Origin: Streptomyces sp. CB02414
GTDB lineage: Bacteria > Actinomycetota > Actinomycetes > Streptomycetales > Streptomycetaceae
DNA: 64,000 nucleotides
Assembly (NCBI RefSeq): GCF_001905385.1
Contig: NZ_LIPF01000011.1
Span: forward strand, 124,001 to 188,000
Direction: 5' to 3'
In this document: positions 1 through 8,583 of the stretch, piece by piece
Position numbering within the stretch: position 1 is the stretch's first letter
How the letters are laid out: every line of letters begins with the position of its first letter
The notes under the pieces: generated by a model
Told to the model about the DNA's origin: nothing
The model's database searches: none
Seen by the model: the letters and a program-made list of their open reading frames with translations, nothing else
Translations under genes and position numbers: made by a program

Positions 1-257
1 GCGGGCTCGCCGGAACCAGCCTCGTAGCCGTCGGCCAGGACGGCGTCCAGCGCGTCGCCCCAGGGCTCGGTCTTCATCACCATGCCGGGCCCGCCGCCGT
101 ACGGGGTGTCGTCGACGGTGTTGTGCCGGTCGTACGTCCAGTCGCGGAGGTCGTGCACGTGGACGTTCAGCTGTCCGCGCGCGCGTGCCTTGCCGACCAG
201 GGAGACGTTCAGCGGCTCCAGGTACTCGGGGAAGATCGTGACGACGTCGAGCCGCAT
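1..257 (-). CDS. trmD: tRNA (guanine-N1)-methyltransferase TrmD, N-terminal part (runs off the window)
   Basis: TrmD methylates G37 of tRNAs with G36, using S-adenosylmethionine, and prevents frameshifting. Only the first 85 codons are present; the rest lies beyond base 1. The start MRLDVVTIFPEYLEPL and the segment DDTPYGGGPGMVMK are characteristic of the SPOUT-fold TrmD family. The ATG shares one base with the TAA stop of rimM (TAATG), which suggests translational coupling. It is the last visible gene of the rpsP-khpA-rimM-trmD operon, the usual bacterial order. Identity is secure; the missing C-terminal part cannot be assessed. Confidence 0.96.
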   Translation of the reverse strand, partial: MRLDVVTIFPEYLEPLNVSLVGKARARGQLNVHVHDLRDWTYDRHNTVDDTPYGGGPGMVMKTEPWGDALDAVLADGYEAGSGEP

Positions 258-817
258 TACGCGCCGTCCCCCTCTTCGGCGGCGTCGCGTGCGGACGCGA
301 TCTCCGCGCGGTCGTCGATCAGGCCGGGCGGCGGATCGATCACCGCGCGCTGCTCGTCCAGGTCGATCCCGGTGACGATCTCGGAGACGAACGGCACGTA
401 GACCTCGCTGCCGTCGGGGCGCTCCACCACGAAGAGGTCCTGCGTGGGCAGGTGGGAGATCTCGGTGATCCGGCCGACCTCCTCGCCGTCCTCGGTCACC
501 ACGTCGAGGTCGATCAGCTGGTGGTCGTAGTACTCGTCCTCGTCCTCGGGACGCTCGTCCGGGTCGACGTCGGCGATCAGGAGGGTGTTGCGCAGCGCCT
601 CGGCGCCGGTGCGGTCGTGGACACCGGCGAAGCGCAGCAGGAGGCGGCCGCTGTGGACCCGGCCGGTCTCGATGGTGAGCGGCCCGGCGGAGGCGGGGTC
701 GGTGGCCAGGACGGCGCCGGGCCCGAGCCGCAGTTCCGGCTCGTCGGTGCGGACCTCGACGGTGACCTCACCCTTGATCCCGTGGGCGCGGCCGATGCGC
801 GCGACTACCAGCTGCAC
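257..817 (-). CDS. rimM: 16S rRNA processing protein RimM
   Basis: RimM assists maturation of the 30S head and contacts ribosomal protein S19. The 186-residue product has the N-terminal RimM beta-barrel (VARIGRAHGIKGEV near residue 5, followed by the LLLRFAGVHDR segment) and a C-terminal PRC-barrel (about residues 95-170, with GEEVGRITEI and VPFVSEIV). Length is normal for the family, with a short Ala/Glu/Asp-rich C-terminal tail. It lies between the KH-domain gene and trmD and overlaps trmD by one base. The gap to the upstream KH gene is about 127 bases, wider than the other junctions of this operon. Confidence 0.96.
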   Translation of the reverse strand: MQLVVARIGRAHGIKGEVTVEVRTDEPELRLGPGAVLATDPASAGPLTIETGRVHSGRLLLRFAGVHDRTGAEALRNTLLIADVDPDERPEDEDEYYDHQLIDLDVVTEDGEEVGRITEISHLPTQDLFVVERPDGSEVYVPFVSEIVTGIDLDEQRAVIDPPPGLIDDRAEIASARDAAEEGDGA

Positions 818-848
818 TGTGCTTGATCTCCTGTCGGAACTGCGGCGA

Positions 849-877
849 GCCGTACGGGGCTACCGCCGTACGGGGCT
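849..877. repeat. 13-bp direct repeat in the khpA-rimM spacer
   Basis: Two exact copies of GCCGTACGGGGCT occupy 849-861 and 865-877, separated by ACC. They lie in the 127-bp spacer between the KH-domain gene and rimM. No function is evident; they may simply be replication-slippage products in GC-rich DNA. Confidence 0.6.
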
Positions 878-944
878 CACAACGACTGCGGGCCGGGGAC
901 GGCCCAGTGGCCCTCCCCGGCCCGAGCCGGTGCTGCGTTCGGCG

Positions 945-1184
945 TCAGCGGACGTGGTCCACGTCGACGAGGTCGACGCGGACGCCCCGGCCGCCGATGG
1001 CGCCCACGACGGTGCGCAGAGCGCGTGCGGTGCGGCCGTTGCGGCCGATCACCTTGCCGAGGTCGTCGGGGTGGACCCGGACCTCGAGCACCCGCCCGCG
1101 GCGCAGGTTGCGCGAGGCGACCTGCACATCGTCAGGGTTGTCGACGATGCCCTTCACGAGGTGCTCGAGAGCCTCCTCGAGCAT
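945..1184 (-). CDS. khpA: KH-domain RNA-binding protein (KhpA family)
   Basis: A 79-residue single-domain KH protein. The RNA-binding GXXG loop is visible as IGRNGRTARAL at about residues 47-57. In other bacteria KhpA binds many transcripts and acts with KhpB/Jag in cell-division and elongation control; the same role here is inference. The gene starts two bases after the rpsP stop codon, so the two are almost certainly co-transcribed and coupled. This position between rpsP and rimM is conserved across Gram-positive bacteria. Confidence 0.93.
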   Translation of the reverse strand: MLEEALEHLVKGIVDNPDDVQVASRNLRRGRVLEVRVHPDDLGKVIGRNGRTARALRTVVGAIGGRGVRVDLVDVDHVR

Positions 1185-1186
1185 GC

Positions 1187-1606
1187 TCAGGCCTCGGTCG
1201 ACTCGGACTCGGCCGGAGCCTCGTCCTTCTTCTCGGCCTTCTTCTTCTGGGTGATCGCCTCACCCTTGCCCTCGTCGTCGCCACCGAGCGCCTCGAAGGA
1301 CGGACGGGCCGACTTCTCGGCCGGCTGCAGCAGCGGCGCCGGGGCGGGCTCGCCCTTGAACTTCTGCCAGTCGCCGGTCTTCTTCAGGATGGCGAGCACG
1401 GGCTCGGTCGGCTGGGCGCCGACGGAGAGCCAGTACGCCACGCGCTCGGCGTCGACCTCCATCACCGACGGGTTGTACGTCGGGTGGTACTTGCCGATCT
1501 CCTCGATGGCCCGGCCGTCACGGCGGGTACGGGAGTCGGCGACGACGATGCGGTAGTGAGGCGAACGGATCTTGCCCAGACGCTTCAGCTTGATCTTGAC
1601 TGCCAC
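1187..1606 (-). CDS. rpsP: 30S ribosomal protein S16
   Basis: S16 is an early-binding protein of the small subunit. The start MAVKIKLKRLGKIRSPHYRI and the VADSRTRRDGRAIEEIGKYHP segment are diagnostic. At 139 residues it is longer than the usual 80-90. The extra C-terminal part is rich in Ala, Glu and Lys and ends in AESESTEA, as is common in actinobacterial S16. It is the first gene of the operon with khpA, rimM and trmD; upstream lies about 240 bp containing its presumed promoter. In many bacteria ffh directly precedes rpsP; here ffh is 5.3 kb away. Confidence 0.97.
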   Translation of the reverse strand: MAVKIKLKRLGKIRSPHYRIVVADSRTRRDGRAIEEIGKYHPTYNPSVMEVDAERVAYWLSVGAQPTEPVLAILKKTGDWQKFKGEPAPAPLLQPAEKSARPSFEALGGDDEGKGEAITQKKKAEKKDEAPAESESTEA

Positions 1607-1820
1607 GGGAGTGGGTTCTCCTGGTTTTGACGTGGGTGGGCACGGCGAGAGAGCCGCGTGGGGTTGCGGTACCCGAGTGCCCGATGGACGCGTCAGCCGG
1701 AGGAGAGAGGGGTCCTGTGCGACTGTCGAGTACAGCTAGCCATTGTGCCACACGCGGGCGGACCCTTCGGACCGAGGGCGGACCGGGGCGGACGGGGGGC
1801 GGGCCGGGGGCGCCGCGCCC

Positions 1821-1849
1821 GGATCCGGCTGCCACGAGCAGCCGGATCC
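1821..1849 (-). terminator. Hairpin terminator of the SprT-like gene
   Basis: A perfect 12-bp stem (1821-1832 with 1838-1849, arm GGATCCGGCTGC) with a 5-nt loop directly abuts the stop codon of the minus-strand gene ending at 1850. There is no clear T-run, as is usual in Streptomyces. Confidence 0.7.
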
Positions 1850-2446
1850 TCAGCCCGCCGCCGCGCCGACCACCTCCGGGATCCGGAACGGCTTGCCGCA
1901 GCCGCCGCACATGATCGGGGCCTGCGCCAGGACCGACGGGACGACCCGTACATTGCGTCCGCAGTCGCAGACCGCCTTCACGCGCACCCCTCCCCCGGAG
2001 GAGCCGTGGCGGGCGGCCGGGCCGCGGAAGCTGCGGGCCGAGTCGGTCGCGGTCGCGGCGGTGTGGGCCTTCAGGGCGCGCTGGAGGCGCTCGATCGTCG
2101 GACGGTAGCGGCGCTTCGCCTCGGGGGAGAGCGTGACCAGCGAGAAGCCGCTGCTGGGATGCGGCTCCTCGGGGTGGTCGAGGCCCAACTCCTCGGCGAT
2201 CGCAAGGAATCGACGGTTGTGATAGCGCCCCGCGCGGGAGGTGTCGCGTACTCCGCGCGCGGCGGCGATGCCGTGGACTGCCTCATGGAGCAGTCGCTCG
2301 AAGGAGAGCTCGTGCCCGCAGGCGGACGACGACTCTCCGATCAGGGACTCGGGCGCGGCAAGATCCGGCAGCTCGGTGTGGTGCCGCTGAATGTCGGCCC
2401 ACGCCTGCGCCAGCTCTGCGGCGAGAACAGGTGGTGTCGTGCTCAC
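1850..2446 (-). CDS. SprT-like zinc metallopeptidase-fold protein
   Basis: A 198-residue protein with two recognisable parts. The N-terminal part carries an HEAVH motif (H54-E55-x-x-H58) followed by a third histidine in RYHNRRF (about residue 75). This matches the SprT-like gluzincin arrangement. The C-terminal part has a CDC...CGGC zinc-ribbon-like cysteine cluster, also typical of SprT-like proteins. The substrate is unknown; eukaryotic relatives (Spartan) act on DNA-protein crosslinks, but extending that role here is speculation. The GTG start has no obvious ribosome-binding site. It stands alone, with a hairpin immediately after its stop codon. Confidence 0.75.
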   Translation of the reverse strand: MSTTPPVLAAELAQAWADIQRHHTELPDLAAPESLIGESSSACGHELSFERLLHEAVHGIAAARGVRDTSRAGRYHNRRFLAIAEELGLDHPEEPHPSSGFSLVTLSPEAKRRYRPTIERLQRALKAHTAATATDSARSFRGPAARHGSSGGGVRVKAVCDCGRNVRVVPSVLAQAPIMCGGCGKPFRIPEVVGAAAG

Positions 2447-3130
2447 GTAATGACAACGAGCCGGGGTGCCGCTGTGTTCCTATTCCGGGGCATCCCAAAT
2501 AATTTGCACGTACCCGTCAGTTGCCGCTGATGCGTCGCGACGAGGGCGGGTGCGCTGATCTGCGGAGAAGCCTCACAGCTCGTCACAAGCTGGTGCGTAG
2601 TCCGACGTACGCGCCGGCGCGTAGCCCCCGTCCACGCGCCGGGTTGCGTGGGGCTCGCGGATGCGCAAGAGGCGTTTTCGGCCGCGGTCGAACCGGAAGG
2701 ACGCCACCCGATCGGGCGCATCGCGGGACGCGTCGACGGGAGCGAGGTTACCGGGTGTGCCACCGGCGTGCGGCACCACCCCGCCCCGGGCCGCTCCGTC
2801 TCCCGGCGGGGCGTTCGCGGGGCCCGCCGACCTTGGCCGGAACCGCCTCGTCGGCACGGTCGCCACCCGCTGTCATCACCGAGGGACGCGTTCCGGCCAA
2901 CCGCCCGAGGCGTCGGACCGGGGCTACCCGGAGTACCGCACGGCCAGGCCCACGTTGCCGGGAAGTGAAATCTCGCCACTGCGGCGGGGATCGGGCAAAC
3001 CGGCCGCCGCTACCACTGGACGCCACGGCGAGCCCGGAGTTTCCTGGCATACGGGGGGAGTGCGAGCGCACTGCACGGGGGCCAGGTAATCGGGCACGGC
3101 GGCAACACTCGGCGATTGGGGCGCTTTCCT
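2447..3130. other. 684-bp gene-free region between divergent genes
   Basis: This stretch separates the SprT-like gene (minus) and the methyltransferase gene (plus). The reading frames in it give Arg/Pro/Ser-rich translations of the kind antisense GC-rich DNA produces, so I call no gene. It contains a perfect 16-bp palindrome at 2608-2623. The 3' part before the methyltransferase is relatively A-rich and probably holds its promoter. Confidence 0.6.
2608..2623. promoter_or_regulatory. Perfect 16-bp palindrome TACGCGCCGGCGCGTA
   Basis: An uninterrupted 8+8 inverted repeat about 160 bp upstream of the SprT-like gene start and 510 bp upstream of the methyltransferase. It could be an operator for a dimeric regulator. 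Short GC palindromes also arise by chance in Streptomyces, so confidence is low. Confidence 0.3.
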
Positions 3131-4039
3131 ATGACACCTACGCTCGTGCGGCAGCACTCATCTCACGCGGGGGCGACGCCCGGCGTGGACCTGCGTGCAC
3201 GCGCGCGTGACTGGTCCGAGATACAGGAGCGGATGCTCGTACCGCTCTACGAGGCCGTCTACGAGCGACTGGACGTGGGCGGCGGCACACGCGTGCTGGG
3301 GCTGGGCTGCGGCTCCGGGCTGGCCCTGCTGATGGCCGCCTCGCGGGGCGCCGCGGTGACCGGGGTGGACTCCCGTTTCCCGGAGCGGCTGGACCTGGCA
3401 CGGCGGCGACTGCTTCCCGAGGCGCCCGACGCGCCCGGTGCGCGGGACGTACGCGCGCGTACCCACTCGGTACGGGCGGACGAGGTGGGCACGGACACGG
3501 TACGGCTCGTCGAAGGGACCCCGCGGGACGCGGCGGACCCGTCACAGCCGGCGTTCGACCTGGTGACCGCCTTCGAGCCCATCGGGTGCCTCGCGGGCGA
3601 CTCGGACGGGCTCGCCGGGCTGCTCGCCCGGGCGACGCCGCTCGCCGCGCGCGGGGCGGCCGTCGTGCTGGCCGGCTGGGGCCCGCCCGAGCGGTGCGCC
3701 ACGACGTCGGTGCTGCGGGTGGCCACCAAGCTCGCGGACCCGTTGCGCAGCGCGGGCAGCTGGCGTCCCGCTCTCCGTGACGACCTGGAGGAGGTCGCCC
3801 AGCGGGCCGGGCTCAGGCCGGACGGCTCGGGACGGGTGGCGTGCCCCTTCGGCTACGCCGGCACCGGCAGCGCGGTGCGCGGTCTGCTGTCGACCGGTCT
3901 GTTCGACGCGGCGATCGCGGCGACCGACCAGGAACAGGTCGACAAGGAGCTGACCGAGGCCCTGCATCCGCACCAGCGGCCGGACGGGACCGTGTGGATG
4001 CCGAACGTGTTCCGGTACCTGATCGCCCGGACCCCCTGA
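3131..4039 (+). CDS. Class I SAM-dependent methyltransferase
   Basis: A 302-residue protein with the Rossmann-fold methyltransferase motif I, RVLGLGCGSGLALLMAASRG, at about residues 55-75. The acidic end of strand beta-2 follows (TGVDSRFPERLDLARR). The substrate cannot be told from sequence. I prefer the ATG at 3131 (MTPTLVRQH) over an in-frame TTG at 3116; neither has a strong ribosome-binding site. It is a single-gene unit on the plus strand between minus-strand neighbours. Related small-molecule methyltransferases occur in both primary and secondary metabolism, so no pathway is assigned. Confidence 0.78.
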   Translation: MTPTLVRQHSSHAGATPGVDLRARARDWSEIQERMLVPLYEAVYERLDVGGGTRVLGLGCGSGLALLMAASRGAAVTGVDSRFPERLDLARRRLLPEAPDAPGARDVRARTHSVRADEVGTDTVRLVEGTPRDAADPSQPAFDLVTAFEPIGCLAGDSDGLAGLLARATPLAARGAAVVLAGWGPPERCATTSVLRVATKLADPLRSAGSWRPALRDDLEEVAQRAGLRPDGSGRVACPFGYAGTGSAVRGLLSTGLFDAAIAATDQEQVDKELTEALHPHQRPDGTVWMPNVFRYLIARTP

Positions 4040-4220
4040 CGATCGGTTCCGACCGGGCGGGCACGGTATCTGAGCGGCTTCTTCTGGCGCAGGTGCGATG
4101 CAGGTGTGAATGGTGTGAAGATGCCGGTTCAGGCCCTCACTCCATCCTTCAGGCGGATCTTGGGCCTTTAGTCTGATCCACCGTTCGGGGGAAAGACACA
4201 TCTGCATACAGGAGCCTGTA

Positions 4221-4835
4221 GTGCCGCACCACAAGACCGCGCTGCGCCTGGCCGCGCCCGTCGCCGTCCTCGCCCTGGCCCTCACCGCGTGCGGGGGCGG
4301 AGACGACACCGACGCCGACGCGAAGGGCAAGGGCAAGGGCTCGTCGAGCCCCGAGGCGTCCGCCTCTCCGTCCGAGGCGGCCTCGGGCGGCGACCTGGCG
4401 ACCGGCGAGAGCGCGACGGGCAAGGTCGCGGAGGACCCGGGCGAGGTCACCTACGAGGTCGTGGCGCAGAAGGTGGACGTCGGCACCGAGGCGGAGGCCG
4501 CCAAGGCGGTGGCGGACGCCGCGGACGCCAAGGGCAAGGTGCTGGCCACCGCGCACGTCAAGTACACGCACAAGAGCGGCCCGGCCCTCACCGACGGCTC
4601 CAGCGTGCACGACGGCACCACGGTCTTCGCCGACGGGCAGCGCGGCGGCGTCCTCATCGGCGCCTCCGAGGACGCCCCGGGCTGCGAGGACCCGTACGAC
4701 GTGGACAGCTGGAAGCAGGGCGAGAGCCACGTCTTCTGCGAGACCTACGTGATCCCCGCGGGTGCCACGAGCGTCGAGGTCCACTGGGAGGAAGAGGACG
4801 GCGAGCCCTACGTCTGGAAGTTCCCGCAGAAGTAG
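4221..4835 (+). CDS. Secreted lipoprotein of unknown function
   Basis: A 204-residue protein with a Lys/Arg n-region, a hydrophobic h-region and the lipobox LTAC, so the lipidated cysteine is C24. It would be anchored to the outer face of the membrane. A Gly/Asp/Lys/Ser linker (about residues 25-55) precedes a globular C-terminal domain. That domain has a CEDPYDVDSWKQGESHVFCETYVIP segment, with two cysteines that could form a disulfide, and ends in EPYVWKFPQK. The start is GTG at 4221, preceded by GGAG. I do not recognise a named domain. It is transcribed alone and converges on ftsH. Confidence 0.82.
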   Translation: MPHHKTALRLAAPVAVLALALTACGGGDDTDADAKGKGKGSSSPEASASPSEAASGGDLATGESATGKVAEDPGEVTYEVVAQKVDVGTEAEAAKAVADAADAKGKVLATAHVKYTHKSGPALTDGSSVHDGTTVFADGQRGGVLIGASEDAPGCEDPYDVDSWKQGESHVFCETYVIPAGATSVEVHWEEEDGEPYVWKFPQK

Positions 4836-4874
4836 GTTCCCGCGCGGAGGCGCATCAGGAGGGCCGGACGGTGA

Positions 4875-6821
4875 TCAGACCTCCGGCCCCTCCTTCGTCA
4901 GCCGGGTGATCCCGGCGATCCGGTAGGCGTCCGCCTCGTCCAGCGTCTCGGTCGCGAGCAGCGCCTCGGCGAGGGCGTCGAGCTGCCCACGGTGGTCGCG
5001 CAGCTTGTGCACGGCCTCCGCGTAGCACTCGTCGACGACCCGGCGCATCTCGCCGTCGATGGCGTCGAGCGTCGCCGGGGCGGCGGCGAGCCCGTAGGCC
5101 TGCTGGGCGTCGCCGGGGAGGGCGGAGAGCCGGCCGACCTGCCGGCTCATGCCCCAGCGGCCGACCATGCCGCGCGCGATCCGGGTGACCTGTTCGAGGT
5201 CGCTCTCCGAGCCGGTCGTGATCACGTCGTACACCACCTGCTCGGCCGCCATCCCGCCGAGCGCGCCGATGATCCGCCCGCGCAGGTACTCCTCGGTGTA
5301 CGCGTACTTGTCCGCGTCCGGCGTCGACAGCGTCACGCCCAGCGCCCGGCCGCGCGGCACGATAGTGATCTTGCGGACGGGGTCGGCGCCCGGCTGCAGC
5401 ATCCCCAGCAGGGCGTGCCCGCTCTCGTGGTAGGCGGTGCGCCGCCGCTCCTCCTCGGGCATCACCAGGGGACGTTCGGCGCCGAGCTGGACCTTCTCCA
5501 GGGCCTCGGAGAGGTTCGCCTGCGTCACCCGGTCCTGCTTCCGCTTGACGGCGATCAGCGCGGCCTCGTTGGCGAGGTTGGCCAGTTCGGCGCCCGTCAT
5601 GCCCGGGGTCGTGCGGGCCACCTGGGCGAGATCGACGTCGGGGGCGAGCGGGATCTCGCGGGTGTGGATCTCCAGGATCGCCTTCCGGCCGCCGCGGTCC
5701 GGCGGCGAGACGCTGACCACCCGGTCGAAGCGGCCGGGGCGGGTCAGGGCGGCGTCGAGGATGTCGGCGCGGTTGGTGGCGGCGATGACGATCACGCCCT
5801 CGGCGCCGGAGAAGCCGTCCATCTCCGTGAGGATCTGGTTCAGGGTCTGCTCGCGCTCGTCGTGGCCGCCCATGCCTGAGCCGCCGCCCCGGGCCCGGCC
5901 GATGGTGTCGATCTCGTCGATGAAGATGATCGACGGCGCCACCTTGCGGGCCTCGGCGAACAGCTCCCGCACCCGGGACGCGCCCACGCCCACGATCATC
6001 TCGATGAACTCGGACGCGGACGCCGAGAAGAACGGCACCCCCGCCTCCCCGGCCACCGCGCGCGCGAGCAGCGTCTTCCCGGTGCCGGGCGGCCCGGACA
6101 GCAGCACGCCCCGGGGCATCTTGGCGCCCATCCGGCGGTAGGCACCGGGATTCTTCAGGAAGTCGACGACGTCGCTGAGCTCGCCCTCCACCTCGTCGAT
6201 CCCGGCGACGTCCGCGAAGGTGGTGCGCTGCTTGCCGGGCTCCAGCTCGACCGGCTTGGGCGGCGCCTTGCGACCGAGCATGCCGCCCGCCCCGCCGCCG
6301 AGGGCACCCCGCATCCGCCGGGCGATGAAGATCCACAAGACCACCAGGAGCAGCATCGGCGCCAGCGCGATCAGCAGGTTGACCAGGAAACTGCGCTGCT
6401 GGACGACGGGTTCGGCCGTGACGGTGACGTTGTGCTCGGTCAGCTCCTCCCAGAGCCGGTCGTCGGCGAAGGTCGGCCGCTCCGTCGTGAACTTGGTGTA
6501 CGTCCCGTCGCCCTCGGGATTGTCCCGGGCCTTCTTCAGCTGGCCCTGGATCGCGTCGCCCTTGGCGTAGATCTTGCTGACGTTGCCCGCGTCGACCTGC
6601 TTGCTGAACTCCGTGTAGGAGATCGTCGGCTCGTCCCCCTCGTTGAAGAAGGAGAGCACCAGGTTGGCGATGAGGTAGACGACCAGCGCGGCCAGGACCA
6701 GGTTCCACCAGCCGCCGCGCATCCTCCTGCCACCGGACGGCGGCTTCTCAGGCTCGTCGGGCGTGCCCTCGGTGCGCCAGGGCGGCTCGGGGGCCTTGCG
6801 CGGCGGGGACGGGTTGGTCAT
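4875..6821 (-). CDS. ftsH: FtsH-family membrane AAA+ zinc protease
   Basis: A membrane-bound ATP-dependent metalloprotease that degrades misfolded or regulatory proteins. Domains in order: a Pro-rich cytosolic N-terminus; TM1 (about 38-59); an extracytoplasmic segment; TM2 (about 146-167); an AAA module with Walker A GPPGTGKT (243-250), Walker B IIFIDEID (298-305) and the second-region-of-homology segment RPGRFDR (361-367); and an M41 peptidase domain with HESGH (465-469). The length of 648 residues is normal. It converges with the lipoprotein gene and lies upstream of, but well separated from, the rpsP operon. Streptomyces usually have more than one FtsH-type protease, so the bare symbol marks the family rather than a specific paralog. 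Confidence 0.94.
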   Translation of the reverse strand: MTNPSPPRKAPEPPWRTEGTPDEPEKPPSGGRRMRGGWWNLVLAALVVYLIANLVLSFFNEGDEPTISYTEFSKQVDAGNVSKIYAKGDAIQGQLKKARDNPEGDGTYTKFTTERPTFADDRLWEELTEHNVTVTAEPVVQQRSFLVNLLIALAPMLLLVVLWIFIARRMRGALGGGAGGMLGRKAPPKPVELEPGKQRTTFADVAGIDEVEGELSDVVDFLKNPGAYRRMGAKMPRGVLLSGPPGTGKTLLARAVAGEAGVPFFSASASEFIEMIVGVGASRVRELFAEARKVAPSIIFIDEIDTIGRARGGGSGMGGHDEREQTLNQILTEMDGFSGAEGVIVIAATNRADILDAALTRPGRFDRVVSVSPPDRGGRKAILEIHTREIPLAPDVDLAQVARTTPGMTGAELANLANEAALIAVKRKQDRVTQANLSEALEKVQLGAERPLVMPEEERRRTAYHESGHALLGMLQPGADPVRKITIVPRGRALGVTLSTPDADKYAYTEEYLRGRIIGALGGMAAEQVVYDVITTGSESDLEQVTRIARGMVGRWGMSRQVGRLSALPGDAQQAYGLAAAPATLDAIDGEMRRVVDECYAEAVHKLRDHRGQLDALAEALLATETLDEADAYRIAGITRLTKEGPEV

Positions 6822-6869
6822 ACCGGGACGTTACGACAGGAAAGCCGCGCGGGCATGTGGGTGTACGAC

Positions 6870-6905
6870 GCCGGGGGCGCCCCCGATGGAAGGGGCGCCC
6901 CCGGC
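6870..6905 (-). terminator. Strong GC hairpin terminator of ffh
   Basis: A perfect 14-bp stem (6870-6883 with 6892-6905, arm GCCGGGGGCGCCCC) with an 8-nt loop begins 18 nt past the ffh stop codon on the minus strand. Confidence 0.8.
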
Positions 6906-6923
6906 GACGTACGGGTGCGGGCG

Positions 6924-8474
6924 TCAGCCCATGAACTTCTTGAACTCGTCCGGGAGCTCGAAGTCCTTGCCGCCCTGCTGCGGCAGCCCGAGGGCGCCCC
7001 CGCCCTGCGCGGCGGCGGCGCGGCGGGCAGCCTCCTCCTGCTCCTGCTGCTTGCGCTTCATCGGGTTGCCGGAGCGCTGCTTGCCCTTGGCCTTCTTCTG
7101 CTGCTTCTTCTGCCGGCCGGGGCCGCCACCCATGCCGGGCATCCCCGGCATACCGGGCATGCCGCCGCCCTGGGCCATGCGGGACATCATCTTGCGGGCC
7201 TCGAAGAACCGCTCCACGAGCGACTTGACCGCGCTGACGTCGACGCCGGAGCCCTTGGCGATACGGGCGCGGCGCGAGCCGTTGATGATCGTGGGCTCCT
7301 GGCGCTCGGCCGGGGTCATCGACTTGATGATGGCGGCCGTGCGGTCGACGTCGCGCTCGTCGAGGTTGTTGATCTGGTCCTTCATCTGGCCCATGCCGGG
7401 CAGCATCCCCAGGAGCTTGGAGATGGAGCCCATTTTCCGGACCTGCTCCATCTGGGCCAGGAAGTCGTCCAGGGTGAAGTCCTGGCCCTTCTTGGACGCC
7501 AGCTTGGAGGCCATCTTCTCGGCCTCTTCCTGGCTGAACGTCTTCTCCGCCTGCTCGATCAGGGTGAGCAGGTCACCCATGTCGAGGATGCGGGAGGCCA
7601 TCCGGTCAGGGTGGAAGGCGTCGAAGTCCGTGAGCTTCTCGCCGTTGGACGCGAACATGATCGGCTTGCCGGTCACCGAGGCGATCGACAGGGCCGCACC
7701 ACCGCGGGCGTCACCGTCGAGCTTGGACAGCACCACGCCGTCGAAACCGACGCCGTCGCGGAAGGCCTCGGCGGTGTTGACCGCGTCCTGGCCGATCATC
7801 GCGTCGACGACGAAAAGGATCTCGTCGGGGTCGACCGCGTCGCGGATGTCCGCGGCCTGCTGCATCAGCTCCTGGTCGATGCCCAGGCGGCCGGCGGTGT
7901 CGACGATGACCAGGTCGTGGACCTTGGACTTGGCGAACTCGATGGAGTCCTTGGCGACCTTCACCGGGTCGCCCACGCCGTTGCCCGGCTCGGGGGCGTA
8001 GACCGCGACGCCGGCGCGCTCGGCGACGACGCTCAGCTGGTTGACGGCGTTGGGGCGCTGGAGGTCACAGGCGACCAGCAGCGGCGAGTGGCCCTGCTCC
8101 TTGAGCCAGTGGCCCAGCTTGCCCGCGAGGGTGGTCTTACCGGCACCCTGGAGACCGGCGAGCATGATCACGGTCGGCGGCTGCTTGGCGAAGCGGAGGC
8201 GGCGGGTCTCGCCGCCGAGGATACCCACCAACTCCTCGTTGACGATCTTGAGGACCTGCTGGGCGGGATTGAGCGCCTTGGAGACCTCGGCGCCCAGGGA
8301 GCGCTCCTTGACCTTCTTGATGAAGGCGCGGACGACGGGCAGGGCGACGTCGGCCTCGAGGAGCGCGATGCGAATCTCGCGGGCCGTGGCGTCGATGTCC
8401 GCCTCGGTCAGCCGTCCTTTGCCCCGGAGGGATTTGAAGGTGGCTGACAGGCGGTCGGAGAGAGTATCGAACAC
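6924..8474 (-). CDS. ffh: Signal recognition particle GTPase Ffh (SRP54)
   Basis: Ffh binds 4.5S RNA and nascent signal sequences and delivers ribosomes to FtsY. The GTG at 8474 (first residues MFDTLSDRL) gives 516 residues. An upstream in-frame extension to 8579 has no homology-like sequence and is rejected. Visible motifs are the N-domain, the P-loop GLQGAGKTTLAGKLG, DTAGRLGID and SKLDGDARGG of the SRP GTPase, then the Met-rich M domain. The M domain contains MSRMAQGGG followed by a PGMPGMPG run and a basic, Gln/Lys-rich tail. It is the partner of ftsY at 15914-17122. Its own hairpin terminator follows. Confidence 0.97.
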   Translation of the reverse strand: MFDTLSDRLSATFKSLRGKGRLTEADIDATAREIRIALLEADVALPVVRAFIKKVKERSLGAEVSKALNPAQQVLKIVNEELVGILGGETRRLRFAKQPPTVIMLAGLQGAGKTTLAGKLGHWLKEQGHSPLLVACDLQRPNAVNQLSVVAERAGVAVYAPEPGNGVGDPVKVAKDSIEFAKSKVHDLVIVDTAGRLGIDQELMQQAADIRDAVDPDEILFVVDAMIGQDAVNTAEAFRDGVGFDGVVLSKLDGDARGGAALSIASVTGKPIMFASNGEKLTDFDAFHPDRMASRILDMGDLLTLIEQAEKTFSQEEAEKMASKLASKKGQDFTLDDFLAQMEQVRKMGSISKLLGMLPGMGQMKDQINNLDERDVDRTAAIIKSMTPAERQEPTIINGSRRARIAKGSGVDVSAVKSLVERFFEARKMMSRMAQGGGMPGMPGMPGMGGGPGRQKKQQKKAKGKQRSGNPMKRKQQEQEEAARRAAAAQGGGALGLPQQGGKDFELPDEFKKFMG

Positions 8475-8583
8475 GGCGGCGTAGGTCCTCGCGTCGGCGT
8501 TGGTGTGGGTCGCCCTCCAGGGTATCCGGCCCGGCAAGCAAATCGTCCCTGCCCGCTGCAGAGAGCGGACAGGGGCCATGAGG

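Noticed and set aside
2443..2979. Open frame of 178 codons on the minus strand
   Set aside because: Its translation is rich in Arg, Pro, Thr and Ser with no domain pattern. It overlaps the SprT-like gene start and the intergenic region, typical of chance frames in GC-rich DNA.
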